A model generated the notes under the pieces. That model made no database searches and had not been told where the DNA came from. It saw only the letters and a list, made by a program, of their open reading frames with translations. Positions 59,611 through 64,000 of a stretch of 64,000 nucleotides of DNA are shown piece by piece. The stretch covers positions 62,001 to 126,000 of the forward strand of contig CAZLRH010000006.1 in assembly GCA_964562015.1 (NCBI GenBank), written 5' to 3'. This DNA comes from CAZLRH01 sp964562015. GTDB lineage: Bacteria; Verrucomicrobiota; Verrucomicrobiia; Opitutales; JABDGR01. The stretch's first letter is position 1, and each line of letters begins with the position of its first letter. A program made the translations under genes and the position numbers.

Positions 59611-60128
59611 GGATTTACCGACTGTGTTGCATTCAATTTAAATGCATTTAGCAAGGCCCTCCAGTATCCCTGCTGCATCATATTGTCGAAATTAAACTCC
59701 CCGCTATGCCAGGGGTGATCCCTATAACCATTACTCCACGTGTCGGGAGGAAAGACAACCTGTAGGTTTTGTCCGCCGCTGAAGCCGGCGATAGAGCGGG
59801 CAATGGCGCCAAGGGGTAAGCTGCGCGGCTCTGCGGCATAGGCCAAGATTTCATATGGATCCGAAAGGTCAAATGTAACGAATGGACTGATATGATTTCT
59901 AATAATGAGGTTCGCCAGCGAGGCACCTTCTGAAGTTGCAAGCGGATCCGGGTACACAAAAGAAAATTTAAACAAATCCAGCGCGGAGGTCAAATTGCCG
60001 CTAGCGTAATAATACACGCCCGGCTGGGAATGGTCGGGAATTTTTCGAATATCCGGCTTTAGCACTTGATCCGCCTGCCATAACCAAGTAACTTTGGACA
60101 AGAGTACAAAGGCTTTGGCTGACGCCAC
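59607..60128 (-). CDS. Hypothetical protein, possibly a truncated C-terminal fragment
   Basis: 173 residues from a GTG at 60128; the frame stays open further upstream for about 30 codons without ATG or GTG, so the N-terminus may be missing. The sequence is soluble, with KIPDHSQPGVYYYASGNLTS, LSDPYEILAYAAEPRSLPLG and YRDHPWHSGEFNFDNMMQQG. The last resembles, weakly, the catalytic-His region of alpha/beta hydrolases. It overlaps the next gene by 4 bp. It may be a displaced tip of a larger secreted protein whose downstream genes are the paralogues A and B (speculative). Confidence 0.45.
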   Translation of the reverse strand: MASAKAFVLLSKVTWLWQADQVLKPDIRKIPDHSQPGVYYYASGNLTSALDLFKFSFVYPDPLATSEGASLANLIIRNHISPFVTFDLSDPYEILAYAAEPRSLPLGAIARSIAGFSGGQNLQVVFPPDTWSNGYRDHPWHSGEFNFDNMMQQGYWRALLNAFKLNATQSVNP

Positions 60129-60263
60129 TATAGCGAAACTCGACGATGGTTTTTTTAATCTATTGCTCTCGATTAACTCAAAGTAGGTTAAGTATTTGTT
60201 GTCTGTACTGCTCTATGAAAATATATAGTCGGCTAGCTATGAAATTCTTCTTTATTACCGAAG

Positions 60264-60348
60264 TGGCCCGAGTGGGGGTCGAACCCACACATCTTTAAGG
60301 GATACTGGATTTTGAGTCCAGCGCGTCTGCCAATTCCGCCATCGGGCC
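60264..60348 (-). tRNA. tRNA-Leu (CAA)
   Basis: Minus-strand class II tRNA of 85 nt with acceptor GGCCCGA/TCGGGCC, anticodon stem CTGGA/TCCAG with loop CTCAAAA (anticodon CAA), a long variable arm and T-loop TTCGACC. Discriminator A; CCA not encoded. Confidence 0.95.
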
Positions 60349-60449
60349 GGGAGCGCGAGGGGCCGGGCCCCGAGCGCGAACGGTGAATTTGGCAAATCGT
60401 TGCCGCCAAGGCAAGACGCGATTATCCGAGTGGGGCGGCCCGGCCACTA

Positions 60450-60595
60450 TTCAAAATTCAAAATTTAAGATTCAAAATATCCGGGTCCCACGGACCATTC
60501 AAAATTGAAAATTCAAGATGCAAAATGCCGGAGAACAGCAGGCAGCGGCGCAGGGTTTTACTCCGGTTTTGAATTTTGAATATTGAATTTTAAAT
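60450..60595. repeat. Cluster of three AT-rich dispersed repeats
   Basis: Three copies lie in the gap between tRNA-Leu and the stop of argG: 60450-60479 (TTCAAAATTCAAAATTTAAG), 60498-60526 (TTCAAAATTGAAAATTCAAG) and 60566-60595 (TTTTGAATTTTGAATATTGA, inverted orientation). The inverted copies can pair with each other. Confidence 0.75.
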
Positions 60596-60612
60596 CGGGG
60601 CCTCCGCCCTGC

Positions 60613-61857
<1,245 letters not shown>

Positions 61858-61900
61858 GGGAAATATTTGTGATTAAAAATGAAACAAGGTGTGGAGGCTA

Positions 61901-61930
61901 ATTCAAAATTCAAAATTGAAAATTCAAAAT
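61901..61930. repeat. AT-rich dispersed repeat (left flank of the four-helix gene)
   Basis: ATTCAAAATTCAAAATTGAA then AATTCAAAAT, located between argG and the four-helix-bundle gene. The right flank of that gene carries an inverted counterpart at 62359-62395. Confidence 0.78.
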
Positions 61931-61966
61931 AAGAGACCGGGCAGTTGGAGAATCGAGGAATCAGGG

Positions 61967-62332
61967 TCAGTTCTTTTCCAGATATTTAATAAAACCACCG
62001 ATTTGGCTGGAGAGCTCGAAACATTGTTGGCGTAGCGTCTTCGCCGTGTCTTCTTTCATGAAGTCTTGGTCTTCGGCAACGTAGATCAGGGAACGAACTT
62101 CGCCACAAGACGCCTTGGCGATAAACAGAAAGCGAACGAAGTCCTTGTTGGAGCCTCGCTCAAAGCCTTCCGCCAGATTGGTCATCACCGACAGGGCGGC
62201 TCGTTTAACTTGGTCGCGCAATTCAAACTCGCGGCCAAACGCGCCTTTGCGCACGTATTCGTAAACAGATTTAACGAGCAATCGTGCGGACTGCCACAAT
62301 GGAAGCTCCTCAAACTGTTGATAGCGTGGCAT
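61967..62332 (-). CDS. Four-helix bundle protein (23S rRNA intervening-sequence protein family)
   Basis: 121 residues. The family pattern is clear: FEELPLWQSARLLVKSVYEY, FELRDQVKRAALSVMTNLAE, GFERGSNKDFVRFLFIAKAS, CGEVRSLIYVAEDQDF and the C-terminal QIGGFIKYLEKN. These small four-helix proteins were first seen in intervening sequences of 23S rRNA genes and are scattered through bacterial genomes; biochemical role unknown. Here it sits between argF and argG on the same strand, bracketed by AT-rich repeats, suggesting a mobile cassette. Confidence 0.9.
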   Translation of the reverse strand: MPRYQQFEELPLWQSARLLVKSVYEYVRKGAFGREFELRDQVKRAALSVMTNLAEGFERGSNKDFVRFLFIAKASCGEVRSLIYVAEDQDFMKEDTAKTLRQQCFELSSQIGGFIKYLEKN

Positions 62333-62358
62333 GAATAGACCCAGATCAAAGGTCGGTG

Positions 62359-62395
62359 TTTGAATTTTGAATCTTCAATTTTGAATTTTGAATCT
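62359..62395. repeat. AT-rich dispersed repeat (right flank of the four-helix gene)
   Basis: TTTGAATTTTGAATCTTCAA then TTTTGAATTTTGAATC, immediately after the argF stop codon. It reads as the inverse complement of the copy at 61901-61930, so the four-helix gene lies between inverted repeats. Confidence 0.78.
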
Positions 62396-62397
62396 TC

Positions 62398-63330
62398 TTA
62401 TTTTTTCGCCACCAGCCACGCCAGGATCGCCTTCTGCACGTGCAGCCGGTTTTCCGCCTGGTCGAAGATGATGCTGCGCGGGTCGTCGAGGACTTCCTGC
62501 GTGACTTCCAGGCCGGGGTGCGCGGGCAGGCAGTGCATGAAATACGCGCCGGGCTTGGCGGCATCGAGCAATTGGCGCGTGACGGCGTAGGGTTTGAGTG
62601 CGTCGATGCGCCCGTTTTCCTCCGCCTCCTTGCCCATCGAAACCCACACGTCCGTGTAGAGCGCGTCAGCGCCGTCGGCGGCCTCGCGTGGATCGTTCGT
62701 GAAGGTGAATTTGCCGCCGAGCTTTTTAAGGAGCGCAGTGATTTCCGGGCCGGGTTCGAAACCAGGCGGGCCCGCCAGCGCGATTTCCAGGCCGAAGTGG
62801 TGCGCGCCAAGCAGCCAGGAATTCGCGACGTTGCAGGCGGTGTCGCCGAAGAAGGCGACCTTGCGGCCTTCGAGTGAACCGAGCAGGTCGCCGCCTTCGC
62901 TCCACCGTTCCGCGAGGGTGAAGACGTCGGTGTACAACTGGCACGGGTGCAGGAAATCCGAAAGCGCGTTGACAATCGGGATGCTGCCGGCCTGCGCGAA
63001 TTCCTCGAGCAGCTTGTGTTCGTAGCAACGAATGATGAGGCCGTGCAGGTAGCGTGAGAGCACCCGCGCGGTGTCGGCGACGGTTTCCCCGCGGCTGATC
63101 TGCAGGTCGTCGGCATTGAGCGTGATGGGCGTGCCCCCCATTTCCGCGACGCCGACATGGAATGACACGCGCGTGCGCGTGCTCTTCTTGTAGAAAAGGA
63201 GGCTCCACGTCTGGCCGCGCAACAACTCCGCGCCGAAGCGCCCGCGTTGCTGCTTGAGCCGGGCGGCGTGGCTGAACAGGGAGTCGAGCTGGTCGGCCGG
63301 AATGTCGGTTTCTTTGAGAAAGTGTTTCAT
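62398..63330 (-). CDS. argF: Ornithine carbamoyltransferase
   Basis: 310 residues. The carbamoyl-phosphate site KSTRTRVSFHVG is near residue 53-64. FLHPCQLYTDVFTL and FFGDTACNVANSWLLGAHHF are typical, and the ornithine-site motif HCLPAHPGLEV is near residue 268. It converts ornithine and carbamoyl phosphate to citrulline. The stop codon is directly adjacent to an AT-rich repeat. It follows argD by 7 bp. Confidence 0.96.
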   Translation of the reverse strand: MKHFLKETDIPADQLDSLFSHAARLKQQRGRFGAELLRGQTWSLLFYKKSTRTRVSFHVGVAEMGGTPITLNADDLQISRGETVADTARVLSRYLHGLIIRCYEHKLLEEFAQAGSIPIVNALSDFLHPCQLYTDVFTLAERWSEGGDLLGSLEGRKVAFFGDTACNVANSWLLGAHHFGLEIALAGPPGFEPGPEITALLKKLGGKFTFTNDPREAADGADALYTDVWVSMGKEAEENGRIDALKPYAVTRQLLDAAKPGAYFMHCLPAHPGLEVTQEVLDDPRSIIFDQAENRLHVQKAILAWLVAKK

Positions 63331-63337
63331 ATTATTT

Positions 63338-64000
63338 TCAAACTTTGGATTTCCATGCGAGAAAGACGCGGCGCAGAATGGCGAGCGCGGCGTCGAGGTC
63401 GGCGGCCGTGGCGGTCAACGCGGGCAGGAGCCGGATGGTGCTGCCGCCGGCGGCGGCCACGAGGAGGCCCGCTTCGCGCAGGGCGGCGACAATGGGGCCG
63501 GGCTCGACCGCCAGTTGGAGGCCGAACATGAAACCCTGGCCGCGCACGGCGGTGAACACATGCGGCGTTTCCGCCGCGAGCGCCTGGAGCTTGCGGTGCA
63601 CCTCGGGCGCGACGGCGTTGACGTGGGCGATTAATTTTTCGCGCTCCATGACTTCGAGCACGGCGAGACCGGCGGCGCAGGCGAGGGGATTGCCGCCGAA
63701 AGTATTACCGTGCGAGCCTGGGGTGAACAGCGGCGCGTAAGCCTCGGCGATCCACACCGCGCCGAGGGGAAAACCGCCGCCGAGACCCTTGGCGAGACCC
63801 ACGGCGTCGGCCTGAATGCCGGCGTGCTGGCAGGCGAGAAATTTGCCCGTGCGGCCGATGCCGCATTGCACTTCGTCAATCATCAGCAGCAATTGCTTCC
63901 GGTCGCACAGCGCCCGCAGGCCGCGAAGAAATTCCGTCGTCGCGGCGTGCACGCCGGATTCGCCCTGGATCGTTTCAATGAAAATCGCGGCGGTCTGGTC
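63338..64000 (-). CDS. argD: Acetylornithine aminotransferase (partial, runs off the right edge)
   Basis: The last 220 codons are in the window; the N-terminal half is missing. IFIETIQGESGVHAATTEFL, LLMIDEVQCGIGRTGKFLAC, DAVGLAKGLGGGFPLGAVWI with the PLP Lys, and GSHGNTFGGNPLACAAGLAV are the class III aminotransferase motifs of the acetylornithine branch. It transfers the amino group of glutamate to N-acetylglutamate semialdehyde. First visible gene of the arginine cluster. Confidence 0.95.
   Translation of the reverse strand, partial: DQTAAIFIETIQGESGVHAATTEFLRGLRALCDRKQLLLMIDEVQCGIGRTGKFLACQHAGIQADAVGLAKGLGGGFPLGAVWIAEAYAPLFTPGSHGNTFGGNPLACAAGLAVLEVMEREKLIAHVNAVAPEVHRKLQALAAETPHVFTAVRGQGFMFGLQLAVEPGPIVAALREAGLLVAAAGGSTIRLLPALTATAADLDAALAILRRVFLAWKSKV

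Overview
The window reads as chromosomal DNA of a high-GC, Gram-negative, aerobic heterotroph. The best guess is a member of the Verrucomicrobiota. This is inferred from the stand-alone prepilin-like gene, the lipoprotein and outer-membrane genes, the small XRE-type regulator and the style of the dispersed intergenic repeats; no rRNA is present to prove it.

Layout. 1-4728 (minus) is a caa3-type cytochrome c oxidase operon: subunit II fused to cytochrome c, then I, III and a partial IV. 5259-8160 is a lower-GC accessory patch with an IS1-like transposase coupled to a membrane protein, a proteasome-type Ntn hydrolase carrying the Thr1/Asp17/Lys33 triad, and a small basic protein. 8513-25690 is mixed housekeeping: an oligogalacturonate-lyase-like secreted protein, a deaminase, a chain-length-determinant-like protein, a PIG-L deacetylase, tRNA-His, DedA, MutS, a pseudopilin, a TetR regulator, an ArnD-like deacetylase, tRNA-Gln, an MFS exporter, a ModA-like lipoprotein, tandem membrane paralogues and a His-rich COG0523 GTPase. 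25866-30160 is a compact galactonate catabolic operon: transporter, dehydratase, kinase, aldolase.

30258-36918 is a 6.6 kb integrated element bounded by 40-bp direct repeats made of the 5' half of tRNA-Arg(TCT). Its leftward operon encodes a tyrosine integrase, an unknown protein, an excisionase-like HTH protein, an HUH rolling-circle replication initiator and a small probable ssDNA-binding protein. It also carries a PH-domain membrane protein, an XRE regulator, an unknown protein and an SMI1/KNR4 protein, plus a large GC-rich hairpin in a 428-bp non-coding stretch that could be its origin. I see no capsid, coat or Zot-type gene, so it looks like a small integrative replicon or a satellite. 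This is the strongest candidate for an undescribed system here.

37113-46360 holds an EVE protein, a secreted trypsin-like protease, RNase P RNA, photolyase, an SGNH lipoprotein, an epimerase, an EamA transporter, Dtd, 3-methyladenine glycosylase and Mn/Fe-SOD. 46444-56402 holds a discoidin-like secreted protein, an exopolysaccharide export set (outer-membrane barrel, SLBB export protein, Wzc-like tyrosine kinase), an alpha-oxoamine synthase-like enzyme, galactokinase and a solitary HicB-like protein. 56399-60128 holds an MgtC/DUF4010 membrane protein and a low-GC cluster of tandem membrane-anchored paralogues. The right end is an arginine operon (argD partial, argF, argG) interrupted by a four-helix-bundle gene bracketed by AT-rich repeats.

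Three or four families of short dispersed intergenic repeats recur: TTCAAAATT/AATTTTGAA, CACGGAT, TTCTGCATTCTGACTTC-like and CACTAAAAACC-like. One copy supplies the start region of a gene, and another its stop codon.
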